Origin: SIG205 sp045545595
Lineage (GTDB): Bacteria; Bacillota_I; Bacilli_A; RF39; UBA660
Length of the DNA stretch: 25,716 bases
Reading direction: 5' to 3'
Assembly: GCA_045545595.1 (NCBI GenBank)
Contig: JAZQBG010000018.1
Span: 1 to 25,716, forward strand
Within the stretch, counting starts at the first letter, position 1; every line of letters starts with the position of its first letter. Shown here in pieces: positions 1 through 6,362 of the stretch. Position numbers and translations under genes: made by a program. The notes below the pieces were generated by a model. It saw only the letters and a program-made list of their open reading frames with translations, ran no database searches and had not been told where the DNA came from.

Positions 1-231
1 TTTATATCCATCATTAAATTCAACTTTATCAAAGTTATCATCTGTATCATTAATCCATTTATTTAATTTAGTATCATACCTTTGTTTAAACATAACCAGT
101 TGAAAATCTTTATCTTTAAATAGTTTTTCTTTATCATTCAAAATTCTCTCATACATTTTAAATAATTTATTTTCATAGTCTTTAACTATACTCTTTTTGA
201 TACCATCACTAATAGTCATTGTATTATTCAT
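1..231 (-). CDS. unidentified protein, N-terminal 77 residues only
   Basis: The gene starts at the ATG at 231 and runs off the left edge of the window in an open frame. An AGAGGGTG ribosome site lies 5 bases upstream of the ATG. A second in-frame ATG at 219 lacks such a site. The visible part begins MNNTMTISDGIKKSI and is rich in Lys, Asp, Phe and Asn, with a predicted helical, charged character. It shows no membrane segment and no motif I recognise. It lies downstream of the tRNA-Arg-Pro unit and its terminator at 279-302, and no clear promoter is seen in the short gap. Function unknown. Confidence 0.6.
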   Translation of the reverse strand, partial: MNNTMTISDGIKKSIVKDYENKLFKMYERILNDKEKLFKDKDFQLVMFKQRYDTKLNKWINDTDDNFDKVEFNDGYK

Positions 232-278
232 AAATACACCCTCTTTATTGATTATATTATAGCATAAATTTATATAAC

Positions 279-302
279 AAAAAAACAACTCAATGAGTTG
301 CT
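279..302 (-). terminator. terminator of the tRNA-Arg-Pro unit
   Basis: On the minus strand an 8-bp stem (CAACTC paired with GAGTTG, extended by a G-U and an A-U pair) with an ATT loop is followed by seven T. It lies 11 bases past the tRNA-Pro CCA end. Confidence 0.85.
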
Positions 303-312
303 AATTTCTAAA

Positions 313-389
313 TGGTCGAGAAGACAGGATTCGAACCTGCGACCCCTAGTTCCCAAAACTAGTGCACTACCAAGCTGTGCTACTTCTCG
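313..389 (-). tRNA. tRNA-Pro(TGG)
   Basis: The cloverleaf folds with acceptor CGAGAAG/CTTCTCG, discriminator A and an encoded CCA. The anticodon loop TTTGGGA gives anticodon TGG. It is the last gene of the Arg-Pro unit. Confidence 0.97.
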
Positions 390-395
390 ATTAAA

Positions 396-472
396 TGGTG
401 CGCCCAAAGGGAGTCGAACCCCTAACCTTTTGATCCGTAGTCAAACGCTCTATCCAATTGAGCTATGAGCGC
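396..472 (-). tRNA. tRNA-Arg(ACG)
   Basis: The cloverleaf has acceptor GCGCTCA/TGGGCGC-type pairing and an encoded CCA. The anticodon loop CTACGGA gives ACG, which would need A-to-I editing by TadA to read all CGN codons it serves. It is the first gene after the internal promoter at 504-532. Confidence 0.97.
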
Positions 473-503
473 AAAATCGCTCGTTTTCCATAAACGTAAG
501 TTC

Positions 504-532
504 ATTATATAATTAATTTATGTAAAATGCAA
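504..532 (-). promoter_or_regulatory. promoter of the tRNA-Arg-Pro unit
   Basis: On the minus strand a -35 TTGCAT (527-532) and a -10 TATAAT (504-509) are separated by 17 bases. The pair lies directly after the terminator at 555-576, so Arg-Pro is transcribed separately from the five tRNAs upstream. Confidence 0.8.
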
Positions 533-554
533 GTACTTTTTGCATAAATTTCAT

Positions 555-576
555 AAAAAAACGAGGTTTACCTCGT
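555..576 (-). terminator. terminator of the first Val-Thr-Tyr-Gln-Lys operon
   Basis: The minus strand has the stem ACGAGG/CCTCGT with a TAAA loop, followed by a run of T. It lies 11 bases after the tRNA-Lys CCA. Confidence 0.88.
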
Positions 577-587
577 AATAATCAGAA

Positions 588-663
588 TGGTGTCCCGCTG
601 GAGATTCGAACTCCAGACCCTTTGATTAAAAGTCAAATGCTCTACCTACTGAGCTAGCGGAAC
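588..663 (-). tRNA. tRNA-Lys(TTT), copy 1
   Basis: Acceptor GTTCCGC/GCGGGAC, anticodon loop CTTTTAA and encoded CCA. It differs from the copy at 4648-4723 in the acceptor, T and D arms but shares the anticodon loop. Confidence 0.97.
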
Positions 664-671
664 AAAACGAA

Positions 672-747
672 TGGCTGCCTTGGATGGGTTCGAACCATCG
701 AAATGTCAGAGTCAAAGTCTGATGCCTTACCACTTGGCTACAAGGCA
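672..747 (-). tRNA. tRNA-Gln(TTG), copy 1
   Basis: Acceptor TGCCTTG/CAAGGCA, discriminator G, encoded CCA, and anticodon loop CTTTGAC. It is nearly identical to the copy at 4737-4812, apart from a compensated acceptor pair, a few T-arm bases and the discriminator. Confidence 0.97.
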
Positions 748-756
748 ATACAGAAA

Positions 757-840
757 TGGTGGGAGGACATGGATTTGAACCATGGAACCCGAAGGAACAG
801 ATTTACAGTCTGCCGCGTTTGACCACTTCGCTATCCTCCC
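757..840 (-). tRNA. tRNA-Tyr(GTA), copy 1
   Basis: An 84-base class II tRNA with a long variable arm, anticodon loop CTGTAAA, acceptor GGGAGGA/TCCTCCC and encoded CCA. It matches the copy at 4820-4903 except for compensated acceptor changes. Confidence 0.97.
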
Positions 841-848
841 ACAATTAA

Positions 849-924
849 TGGTGCCGACAGAGGGAGTCGAACCCCCAACCTACTGATTACAAGTCAGTTG
901 CGCTGCCAGTTACGCTATGTCGGC
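849..924 (-). tRNA. tRNA-Thr(TGT), copy 1
   Basis: Acceptor GCCGACA/TGTCGGC, anticodon loop CTTGTAA, encoded CCA. It shares its anticodon arm with the copy at 4909-4984, but the D and T arms differ clearly. Confidence 0.97.
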
Positions 925-932
925 AAAAAAAA

Positions 933-1009
933 TGGTGGGCGACATAGGACTCGAACCTATGACCCCCTGCTTGTAAGGCAGGTGCTCTAACCAACTGAGC
1001 TAGTCGCCC
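933..1009 (-). tRNA. tRNA-Val(TAC), copy 1
   Basis: Acceptor GGGCGAC/GTCGCCC, anticodon loop CTTACAA, encoded CCA. It is the promoter-proximal gene of the first five-tRNA operon. Confidence 0.97.
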
Positions 1010-1030
1010 AAACTTCGTTTGACAAGACTA

Positions 1031-1059
1031 AGTATACCAACTTGTGTTTTAATTGTCAA
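1031..1059 (-). promoter_or_regulatory. promoter of tRNA operon 1
   Basis: On the minus strand a perfect -35 TTGACA (1054-1059), a 17-base spacer and a -10 TATACT (1031-1036) stand just before tRNA-Val. The hexamers and the following bases resemble those of the duplicate operon at 5105-5134. Confidence 0.9.
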
Positions 1060-1185
1060 CAAGTTTTTTTAATTTTTTTTAAAAATTTAAATTTACTTAG
1101 TTTCGATGATGTCTTTTCCACAAGACAATCACTATTGTACTATCATTTTCTAAATTTGTCTAATACTTTTTATTGTTTTTTTATA

Positions 1186-1959
1186 TTATTTAACCATTTT
1201 TTGCTTTTCAAGATCAAAAACATTTATGATTTCATATTTTTTTCCTATAGAAAGCCCCATTCCAGTCTCCATACTAGTAATACTTTTAACTTTATTCTTA
1301 TCAAAAGTAACCTCTACAATAGGATATTTATCTACTCTACCTGATAATTTTAACAAATCATCAACATCATAAAATTTCATAATACTTAATATAAAAGATT
1401 GAAAAGATAGCGAAGCAATTCTAATGCCTTCTATATCTTCAGTAGAACCTATACCTATCGGATATCCAAACCCATAATAGACTTGACCAGTATTCATAAA
1501 AGTACCAAGTCCATTACTTTTAAAAAATATTTGTAATACACCACTACCAGAAGAGATAGATTCAATACTTCCTTTGTCTATAGACACATCAGGTATTCTT
1601 CTATTAATAGCCGTAGAAAATAATTCTTTAACCCTTTGACTGCTTTCATCACAAAAATAAGCAGATTGCTTTTTATCATAAGAAAACCATTTATTTTGTT
1701 CATTTTCAATTATTTGTAAACCATTAGAATAATAACCAATAACATCTTTATAAATAGGAGTATCACTACTTAATCTTAATAAATCAAACTGATTACATGC
1801 AGCCATAATACCAAAGACTTGTTTTCTAAAATTAATAGGATCACTTAATAAAGGCTTATCAACATGATAAACTTTACCATCTACTGTTTGTATTTGCAAA
1901 CGAAAATAATATCGATTTAGTATACTTTTTAATTTCATCTCTTTAATCAAAGCTTCCAT
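1186..1959 (-). CDS. hypothetical soluble protein, 257 aa
   Basis: A GGGGGA ribosome site lies 6 bases before the ATG at 1959, which fixes the start. The protein has no signal peptide or membrane segment. The most structured stretch is about residues 165-235: a glycine-rich turn (YYGFGYPIGIGSTEDIEGI), then a hydrophobic helix and a strand PIVEVTFDKNKV. I do not recognise the family and assign no function. The gene is flanked on both sides by tRNA operons. A possible extended -10 (TGC then TATAGT) is seen about 30 bases upstream of the start, next to the terminator of the Ser-fMet-Asp-Phe operon. No clear terminator follows the stop codon. Confidence 0.75.
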   Translation of the reverse strand: MEALIKEMKLKSILNRYYFRLQIQTVDGKVYHVDKPLLSDPINFRKQVFGIMAACNQFDLLRLSSDTPIYKDVIGYYSNGLQIIENEQNKWFSYDKKQSAYFCDESSQRVKELFSTAINRRIPDVSIDKGSIESISSGSGVLQIFFKSNGLGTFMNTGQVYYGFGYPIGIGSTEDIEGIRIASLSFQSFILSIMKFYDVDDLLKLSGRVDKYPIVEVTFDKNKVKSITSMETGMGLSIGKKYEIINVFDLEKQKMVK

Positions 1960-2005
1960 AACAAATCCCCCAAATTAGTGATACTACTATAGCACATTTT
2001 AGCCA

Positions 2006-2035
2006 AAATAAAAACTCGAACTAGAGTTTCGAGTT
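2006..2035 (-). terminator. terminator of the Ser-fMet-Asp-Phe operon
   Basis: On the minus strand the stem AACTCGAA/TTCGAGTT with a 7-base loop is followed by a T-rich tail. It begins 11 bases after the tRNA-Phe CCA. Confidence 0.88.
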
Positions 2036-2045
2036 ATTTATAAAA

Positions 2046-2121
<76 letters not shown>

Positions 2122-2128
2122 AAAAAAA

Positions 2129-2205
2129 TGGCGGTCCGTACGGGATTCGAACCCGTGATCTTCTGCGTGACAGGCAGACGTCATAGGCCTCTAGACTAAC
2201 GGACC
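2129..2205 (-). tRNA. tRNA-Asp(GTC)
   Basis: Acceptor GGTCCGT/ACGGACC, discriminator G, encoded CCA, anticodon loop CTGTCAC. Confidence 0.97.
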
Positions 2206-2212
2206 ATTTTTT

Positions 2213-2289
2213 TGGTTGCGGGAGAAGGATTTGAACCTACGACCTCTGGGTTATGAGCCCAACGAGCTACCAGACTGCTCTATCCCGCG
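2213..2289 (-). tRNA. initiator tRNA-fMet(CAT)
   Basis: This is the initiator form: the first acceptor pair is a C1-A72 mismatch (CGCGGGA against TCCCGCA), and the anticodon stem carries the GGG/CCC pairs next to the loop CTCATAA. Both features are known to direct start-tRNA use. CCA is encoded. Confidence 0.96.
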
Positions 2290-2301
2290 ATAAAATTAAA
2301 T

Positions 2302-2392
2302 TGGCGGAGAAAGAGGGATTCGAACCCCCGCGCCGTTGCCGACCTCCTGGTTTTCAAGACCAGTCCCTTCAACCGGACTTGGGTATTTCTCC
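2302..2392 (-). tRNA. tRNA-Ser(TGA)
   Basis: A 91-base class II tRNA with a long variable arm, acceptor GGAGAAA/TTTCTCC, anticodon loop CTTGAAA and encoded GCCA end. First gene of its operon. Confidence 0.97.
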
Positions 2393-2418
2393 GTTTTCCT
2401 TTCACAAGGAACAAACTG

Positions 2419-2448
2419 ATTATAGCATATAAGTTAAAAAATAGTCAA
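2419..2448 (-). promoter_or_regulatory. promoter of the Ser-fMet-Asp-Phe operon
   Basis: On the minus strand -35 TTGACT (2443-2448), an 18-base spacer and -10 TATAAT (2419-2424). Confidence 0.88.
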
Positions 2449-2484
2449 CTAAATTCGCAAAAAAAATGATAATTTTAAAAAAAA

Positions 2485-2721
2485 CTAAAAATCCACATTA
2501 ATCACAGCTTCAATTTCAGGATATTTTTCTTGAATCATTTTTAAAATACCATAATTAATTGTATTATCTTGCAACCCACAATGAAGACACGCACCAAATA
2601 ACTTAACAAAAACATAATTCTCATCCAATTTTATAAACTCAACATCTCCACCATCTTCATTAATGTAAGGCCTAATATCATCAATAATTTCTCTTATTCC
2701 GCTTTCCTTATCCTTCTTCAT
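2485..2721 (-). CDS. NifU C-terminal-type iron-sulfur scaffold/carrier
   Basis: The 78-residue protein matches the NifU C-terminal (Nfu) domain through almost its whole length: a helix (IREIIDDIRPYINEDGGDVEFI), the CxxC pair C45-L-H-C48 that would hold a bridging Fe-S cluster in a dimer, and a final helix-strand VINVDF. Nfu proteins carry assembled clusters to target enzymes in the cytoplasm. Its length is normal for a stand-alone Gram-positive form. The ribosome site before the ATG is weak (GTGATG). It is transcribed divergently from the S1 gene at 2802 from overlapping promoters (2739-2784). No other suf genes are nearby. Confidence 0.9.
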   Translation of the reverse strand: MKKDKESGIREIIDDIRPYINEDGGDVEFIKLDENYVFVKLFGACLHCGLQDNTINYGILKMIQEKYPEIEAVINVDF

Positions 2722-2738
2722 AAAACATCACAAAATTA

Positions 2739-2784
2739 ATTATACTTAAAAAAATTTACTAAGTAAAGATTTTTATGATATAAT
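2739..2784. promoter_or_regulatory. divergent promoters with a palindromic -35 core
   Basis: Minus promoter: -35 TTTACT (2762-2767), 17 bases, -10 TATAAT (2739-2744). Plus promoter: -35 TTTACT (2755-2760), 18 bases, -10 TATAAT (2779-2784). The two -35 boxes form the 13-base palindrome TTTACTAAGTAAA, so the two polymerase sites are mutually exclusive or open to a shared regulator. The geometry is seen; regulation is inferred. Confidence 0.65.
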
Positions 2785-2801
2785 TAATACGAGGTGCAAT
2801 T

Positions 2802-3149
2802 ATGGACAGCTTTATAGTTGGAAATATTGTAAAGGGAGAAGTAACTGGCATAGAACCTTACGGGATTTTTGTAAAAATTGATAATAAATATAACGGTCTA
2901 ATTCATATTTCAGAAATCACTAATAATTTTGTAAAAAATGTGAATGATTATGTTAAATTAGGAGAATACATTTATGCAAAAATAATTGCTGTAGATTCCG
3001 AAAAAGAAAACTTAAGATTATCAATTAGAGGATTAAATTATAAAGTTGATAATAAAAATCAAAAAGTAAAAGAATCTATTAGAGGCTTTTCGCCTTTACA
3101 AGAAAATTTGTCCAAATGGACAGAAGAAACACTTAAGAGTTTTGAATAA
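2802..3149 (+). CDS. S1-domain RNA-binding protein, copy A
   Basis: Residues 3-75 form one S1 RNA-binding domain with the usual pattern: G-x-V-T-G-I-E-x-Y-G-I-F-V, then GLIHISEI, and a closing strand LRLSIRGLNYK. A short basic C-terminal tail ends in the block GFSPLQENLSKWTEETLKSF. Small single-S1 proteins of this type in Bacillota (CvfD/YugI, general stress protein 13) bind RNA or ribosomes; the exact target here is unknown. A paralog of the same architecture lies at 5171-5533 and shares the GF-PL-L-W tail. A GAGGTG ribosome site precedes the ATG. Its stop codon is inside the terminator hairpin at 3135-3160. It is the first of very few plus-strand genes in the window. Confidence 0.88.
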   Translation: MDSFIVGNIVKGEVTGIEPYGIFVKIDNKYNGLIHISEITNNFVKNVNDYVKLGEYIYAKIIAVDSEKENLRLSIRGLNYKVDNKNQKVKESIRGFSPLQENLSKWTEETLKSFE

Positions 3150-3160
3150 AACTCTTTTTT
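3135..3160 (+). terminator. terminator containing the S1-A stop codon
   Basis: Stem AAGAGTTTT/AAAACTCTT (9 bp) with a GAAT loop is followed by Ts. The TAA stop (3147-3149) straddles the loop and the descending stem, so the last codons also form the terminator. Confidence 0.85.
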
Positions 3161-3183
3161 GTATAAAAAAATTATTAGACATG

Positions 3184-3210
3184 AAAAAAGTTCACAATCT
3201 CTGTGAACTT
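3184..3210 (-). terminator. orphan tRNA-operon terminator beside a tRNA-Lys remnant
   Basis: On the minus strand a 9-bp stem (AAGTTCACA/TGTGAACTT) with a 5-base loop is followed by six T. It has the same geometry and flanks as the terminator at 4611-4637, but the stem bases differ by compensated changes. The tRNA before it is degraded. Confidence 0.75.
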
Positions 3211-3220
3211 AGGTTTCAAG

Positions 3221-3275
3221 TAGTGTCCCGTATGTAATTTGAACGCATGACTTTTTGATAAAATTCAAAAATACT
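3221..3275 (-). pseudogene. tRNA-Lys pseudogene, 3' two thirds
   Basis: This stretch aligns with the 3' part of tRNA-Lys at 4648-4723: the acceptor strand gtgtcccg is identical, the T-arm core ttgaacgcatgac is identical, and the anticodon region is recognisable but altered. The CCA complement is mutated (tag instead of tgg), the T stem no longer pairs fully, and homology stops before the D arm. It cannot make a working tRNA. Homology continues on the left into the terminator and the flank gacatgaaaaaag (from 3178). Confidence 0.8.
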
Positions 3276-3601
3276 ACATATACAAAGTGATATAAAATAT
3301 CCTTACTAGTATTTATTTAGGGTTAAATATTATAAATTATTATTCTTTATTATAAACTATTATACATTTTGCCACTTTTATACCACTTTCGAGTAGAAAA
3401 ACAACCGCCCCAAACCCGCTCCTTTATTTTTTTGCTTGTGGTTACCCCTCCCCCCCCAAAAAAAAATTATTAATAAAAAATTCATTTATATATTAACTAT
3501 ATATACTATCATTATATATTACTTAATAATAAAAAGTTATATTAAAAGCATATATTTTTACGATATATGCTTTTAATATATTTATTATAAAGTCTTTTTG
3601 A
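3276..3601. other. noncoding remnant with GC-rich patch and short direct repeats
   Basis: No intact gene is seen. Two direct copies of an AAAGTGGYA-like motif (minus strand, 3371-3388) are spaced about 11 bases apart, and one copy (gccacttttat, 3371-3381) recurs at 4594-4604 next to the real tRNA-Lys terminator. A strikingly GC-rich patch (about 3402-3422) and a run of eight C followed by nine A (about 3451-3467) stand out against the AT-rich background. On the minus strand the short open stretch ending near 3345 includes ESGIKVAK. Such repeats and short tails are typical near the integrase end of integrative elements; this reading is inference. Confidence 0.45.
3538..3580 (-). terminator. 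18-bp hairpin downstream of the membrane protein gene
   Basis: A perfect 18-bp stem (3538-3555 with 3563-3580) closes a 7-base loop, with an A5 run (T5 on the minus strand) just beyond. It begins 22 bases past the stop codon of the gene at 3602. Confidence 0.8.
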
Positions 3602-4534
3602 CTAACATCCTGTATAAAAATTGTGAACTTTATATTTGTTTCCATCTTTTATTAAAACGTAACCAGCACCAGCTTCATAATGATTTTTATTATCAAAATT
3701 TGTATTATCATCATTTCCAGTTATTGCAAAACTTTCACCCACTAAATTTTCATATGTAACAGTTACAGCAATTTCTATTCTATTTTTTAAATCTTGATAA
3801 TAATCACAATATTCATTTTTTTCTAATAATCTAATTTCATAACTATAATTATCAATTTGTTTTTTTAACTTATAATCATTAAAATAATTATCCATAGTAT
3901 CAACAATTAACTCAGCATCTACTTTTTTATTTGAAATAACTGAAGCAATATTTTCATTTACTAAAACAAAATTTTTAGAAGCATTAGGTTCTTTACCAAT
4001 AACCATATCATCAAAAATAGTTCCAAGTAATTCTGTTATAGTTCCATTTTTTACAGCAAAAGAAACTTTAAATGGTATTTCTCCAGTAATAATATCATCC
4101 AATTGCTCTAAATAAACACATTCAGCAGAATTATCTTTACATTTAAAATTACCATAAGCAGCATAATACTTTATATCAGATTTATTTTTATAATAGCCTA
4201 AATATTTAATAGAATCTATATTCCAATATTCAACATTGCCATTTTCATATAAATCTGTATAATTATCTTTTTCTTGATATATATAATAATCTTTTAATAA
4301 AACAGCTAATTCGTTAGTTTCTCCTTCATCTTCCCCATTGTCATTAATCTTATCGTGTTTTTTTGTTGTTGTAGTTGTTATCGTTGAAATTGTTATAGTT
4401 GTTGTAGAATTATCAGTTATATTTTCATTATTTTTTTCTAAAGTTTTATATACAACAAGACTTACTAAACCTACAAATAAAATTATTAAAACAACTATCA
4501 ACCAAATTAACCCTTTATTCTTTTTTTCTCCCAT
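3602..4534 (-). CDS. membrane-anchored extracellular protein, unknown function
   Basis: A short basic N-terminus (GEKKNKG) is followed by one hydrophobic segment (about residues 9-30, LIWLIVVLIILFVGLVSLVV), then a Thr/Ser/Ile linker (about 42-60) and a roughly 240-residue outer domain. The outer part has four to five Cys (for example FKCKDNSAECVYL and a C-terminal YTGC) that could form disulfides. The best start is the second of two adjacent ATGs (4534), 5 bases after AAGGTG; the one at 4537 is too close. An extended -10 (TGA then TATAAT, 4555-4560) precedes it. I do not recognise the outer domain. It is the only gene between the two tRNA-Lys ends, so it may be cargo of a lost mobile element. 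Confidence 0.75.
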   Translation of the reverse strand: MGEKKNKGLIWLIVVLIILFVGLVSLVVYKTLEKNNENITDNSTTTITISTITTTTTKKHDKINDNGEDEGETNELAVLLKDYYIYQEKDNYTDLYENGNVEYWNIDSIKYLGYYKNKSDIKYYAAYGNFKCKDNSAECVYLEQLDDIITGEIPFKVSFAVKNGTITELLGTIFDDMVIGKEPNASKNFVLVNENIASVISNKKVDAELIVDTMDNYFNDYKLKKQIDNYSYEIRLLEKNEYCDYYQDLKNRIEIAVTVTYENLVGESFAITGNDDNTNFDNKNHYEAGAGYVLIKDGNKYKVHNFYTGC

Positions 4535-4554
4535 CATTTCACCTTCTAATTATA

Positions 4555-4563
4555 ATTATATCA
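4555..4563 (-). promoter_or_regulatory. extended -10 promoter of the membrane protein gene
   Basis: On the minus strand TG-A-TATAAT lies about 18 bases before the ATG. No good -35 is seen, as expected of an extended -10 promoter. Confidence 0.5.
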
Positions 4564-4610
4564 CAATTTAATCATTATTAAATTAATAATTATGCCACTT
4601 TTATGACATG

Positions 4611-4637
4611 AAAAAAGCCCATGATTTCCATGAGCTT
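4611..4637 (-). terminator. terminator of tRNA operon 2
   Basis: A 9-bp stem on the minus strand (AAGCTCATG/CATGGGCTT, one G-U) with a GAAAT loop and a T6 tail, 11 bases after tRNA-Lys. Confidence 0.88.
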
Positions 4638-4647
4638 AGGTTTCAAG

Positions 4648-4723
4648 TGGTGTCCCGTATGCGACTTGAACGCATGACCCCTTGATTAAAAGTCAAGTGC
4701 TCTACCGACTGAGCTAACGGGAC
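4648..4723 (-). tRNA. tRNA-Lys(TTT), copy 2
   Basis: Acceptor GTCCCGT/ACGGGAC, anticodon loop CTTTTAA, encoded CCA. Its 3' end and the terminator behind it are duplicated in decayed form at 3178-3275. Confidence 0.97.
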
Positions 4724-4736
4724 ATTACAAACAAAT

Positions 4737-4812
4737 TGGTTGCCTCGGATGGACTCGAACCATCGAAATGTCAGAGTCAAAGTCTGATGCCTTACCACTT
4801 GGCTACGAGGCA
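4737..4812 (-). tRNA. tRNA-Gln(TTG), copy 2
   Basis: Acceptor TGCCTCG/CGAGGCA, discriminator A (G in copy 1), encoded CCA, anticodon loop CTTTGAC. Confidence 0.97.
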
Positions 4813-4819
4813 TTAAAAG

Positions 4820-4903
4820 TGGTGGAGGGACATGGATTTGAACCATGGAACCCGAAGGAACAGATTTACAGTCTGCCGCGTTTGACCACTTCGCTATCCC
4901 TCC
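4820..4903 (-). tRNA. tRNA-Tyr(GTA), copy 2
   Basis: An 84-base class II tRNA, acceptor GGAGGGA/TCCCTCC, anticodon loop CTGTAAA, encoded CCA. Confidence 0.97.
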
Positions 4904-4908
4904 AAGAG

Positions 4909-4984
<76 letters not shown>

Positions 4985-4994
4985 AAAAATATAA

Positions 4995-5071
4995 TGGTGG
5001 GCGATATAGGACTCGAACCTATGACCCCCTGCTTGTAAGGCAGGTGCTCTAACCAACTGAGCTAATCGCCC
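4995..5071 (-). tRNA. tRNA-Val(TAC), copy 2
   Basis: Acceptor GGGCGAT/ATCGCCC, anticodon loop CTTACAA, encoded CCA. First gene of the second five-tRNA operon and almost identical to copy 1. Confidence 0.97.
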
Positions 5072-5104
5072 ATATGAGAATATTAACTCCCTCAGACAAG
5101 AATT

Positions 5105-5134
5105 AATATACCATTTATTGTATACTTTTGTCAA
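5105..5134 (-). promoter_or_regulatory. promoter of tRNA operon 2
   Basis: On the minus strand -35 TTGACA (5129-5134), an 18-base spacer and -10 TATATT (5105-5110). The start-site region (TTCTTGTC) resembles that of operon 1 (AGTCTTGTC). Confidence 0.88.
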
Positions 5135-5170
5135 TAGCCATTAACATATTTTATGAAAAAAATTTTAATT

Positions 5171-5533
5171 TTATACATTTTTCTTAGAATTAATCTCGTT
5201 TATTTTATTTTCAATCCATTCTGGAAGCATATTTTCTAAAGGTTTAAAACCAGTTTTACTTTCCCTAATTGGTGTTCTTTTTCTTCTAACTTTATAATCA
5301 ATATTTTTAATACTTAATTTAACTTGATAATTTTCATCATCAACATCTAAAACTTTAACATAAATAGTCTCACCAATTTCTAAAAAATTATGAATGTCAC
5401 TTACAAAACCATCTGATATCTCAGAAATATGTACTAAACCACTATAATACTCGTCAAGACCAACAAAAGCACCATAGTTTTCAATGCCAGTAACACAACC
5501 TTTGACGATTTCTCCTTTTCTATACTTAATCAC
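5171..5533 (-). CDS. S1-domain RNA-binding protein, copy B
   Basis: A single S1 domain spans residues 5-77 (GEIVKGCVTGIENYGAFVGL, GLVHISEI, VKLSIKNIDYK), followed by a basic tail with GFKPLENMLPEWIENKINEI. It is a paralog of the protein at 2802-3149, with the same length class and tail block, which is also seen in the CvfD/YugI type of Bacillota RNA/ribosome-binding proteins. The start is GTG at 5533, placed 7 bases after AGAGGTG. The promoter has TTGAGT (5577-5582), a 16-base spacer and TATAAT (5555-5560). It reads towards tRNA operon 2 with no strong hairpin between its stop and the operon's promoter. Confidence 0.88.
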   Translation of the reverse strand: MIKYRKGEIVKGCVTGIENYGAFVGLDEYYSGLVHISEISDGFVSDIHNFLEIGETIYVKVLDVDDENYQVKLSIKNIDYKVRRKRTPIRESKTGFKPLENMLPEWIENKINEINSKKNV

Positions 5534-5554
5534 GTTAACACCTCTCGTTTATAA

Positions 5555-5582
5555 ATTATAACACATTTATCTTTAAACTCAA
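5555..5582 (-). promoter_or_regulatory. promoter of S1 gene copy B
   Basis: On the minus strand -35 TTGAGT and -10 TATAAT with a 16-base spacer, about 20 bases before the GTG start. Confidence 0.65.
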
Positions 5583-5645
5583 ATGTTTGTTTTAAACTTT
5601 ATCTAAAATAATATAATTTATGATATACAAATATTATTAATTATA

Positions 5646-5673
5646 AAAAAGATCAATTTACATCAATCTTTTT
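5646..5673 (-). terminator. terminator of the RluA-type gene
   Basis: On the minus strand the stem AAAAAGAT/ATCTTTTT with a 12-base loop, 8 bases after the stop codon at 5682. Confidence 0.7.
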
Positions 5674-5681
5674 CATAATCC

Positions 5682-6362
5682 TCAATTATTTTTAAATGTG
5701 TTAAATATATCCCATAAATTGTTTTTAGGATAATTAGTAAATGACAAATACTCTTTCGTTGTTGGATGATAAAAAGAAAGCTTATAAGCATATAAATATA
5801 GTTCGTTTGTAGTATTAGTATTATCATATTTTTTATCACCATATATTGGATATCCATAATTTGATAACTGTACTCTAATTTGATGATGTCTACCAGTTTT
5901 TAAATCTATTTTTAACATGCTTAAATTTCTATTTTTATCTTCATTAACTACTTCATAATCTAATATGGCTAATTTACCTAAATTAGCCGTTGTTACACTA
6001 CTTTTATTTAGTTTAGTATCTTTTATCAAGTGGTTTTCTAAATGTCCGTATTTATTATTTAAAACACCTTTTACAATACATAAATATTCTTTTTTAAAAG
6101 ATTTATTTCTTACCTGTTCACTTAATCTAGAAGCAGCCTTACTAGTTTTAGCAAACACCATTACACCACCGACATTTCTATCTAGTCTGTGTACTAATCC
6201 TAAATATACATTACCAGGCTTATTATATTTTTCTTTTATATATTGTTTTATTAAAGTTAACATATCTAAATCATTAGAAATATCAGCTTGCGATAAAACT
6301 CCTACTGGCTTTTCTGCAACTATTAAATGATTATCTTCATATAATATATTTAAATTAGTCAT
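5682..6362 (-). CDS. RluA-family RNA pseudouridine synthase
   Basis: The 226-residue protein shows the RluA family layout: an N-terminal strand-turn (ILYEDNHLIVAEKPVGVLSQAD), the catalytic motif H58-R-L-D61 with D61 as the expected nucleophile, GGVMVFAKT, and the C-terminal LKTGRHHQIRVQLSNYGYPIYGDKKY. It converts uridine to pseudouridine in rRNA or tRNA; the target site cannot be told from sequence. It lacks an N-terminal S4 domain. The start is the ATG at 6362, which overlaps the last codons of the methyltransferase (ATGACTAA) and follows AGGTGGGAG, so the two genes are translationally coupled in one operon. Confidence 0.92.
   Translation of the reverse strand: MTNLNILYEDNHLIVAEKPVGVLSQADISNDLDMLTLIKQYIKEKYNKPGNVYLGLVHRLDRNVGGVMVFAKTSKAASRLSEQVRNKSFKKEYLCIVKGVLNNKYGHLENHLIKDTKLNKSSVTTANLGKLAILDYEVVNEDKNRNLSMLKIDLKTGRHHQIRVQLSNYGYPIYGDKKYDNTNTTNELYLYAYKLSFYHPTTKEYLSFTNYPKNNLWDIFNTFKNN

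Noticed and set aside
1042..1344. Plus-strand open frame of 100 codons
   Set aside because: It starts in the tRNA operon promoter and overlaps the gene at 1186-1959; Phe/Leu-rich composition is that of AT-rich antisense.
3449..3467. C8-A9 homopolymer as a phase-variable tract
   Set aside because: It lies in no gene or promoter; it may be a sequence-quality issue or element debris.
4338..4571. Plus-strand Val/Ile-rich frame
   Set aside because: It is the antisense of the Thr linker and membrane segment of the gene at 3602-4534.
5663..5857. Minus-strand 64-codon frame
   Set aside because: It overlaps the RluA-type gene in another frame and its terminator; no ribosome site.
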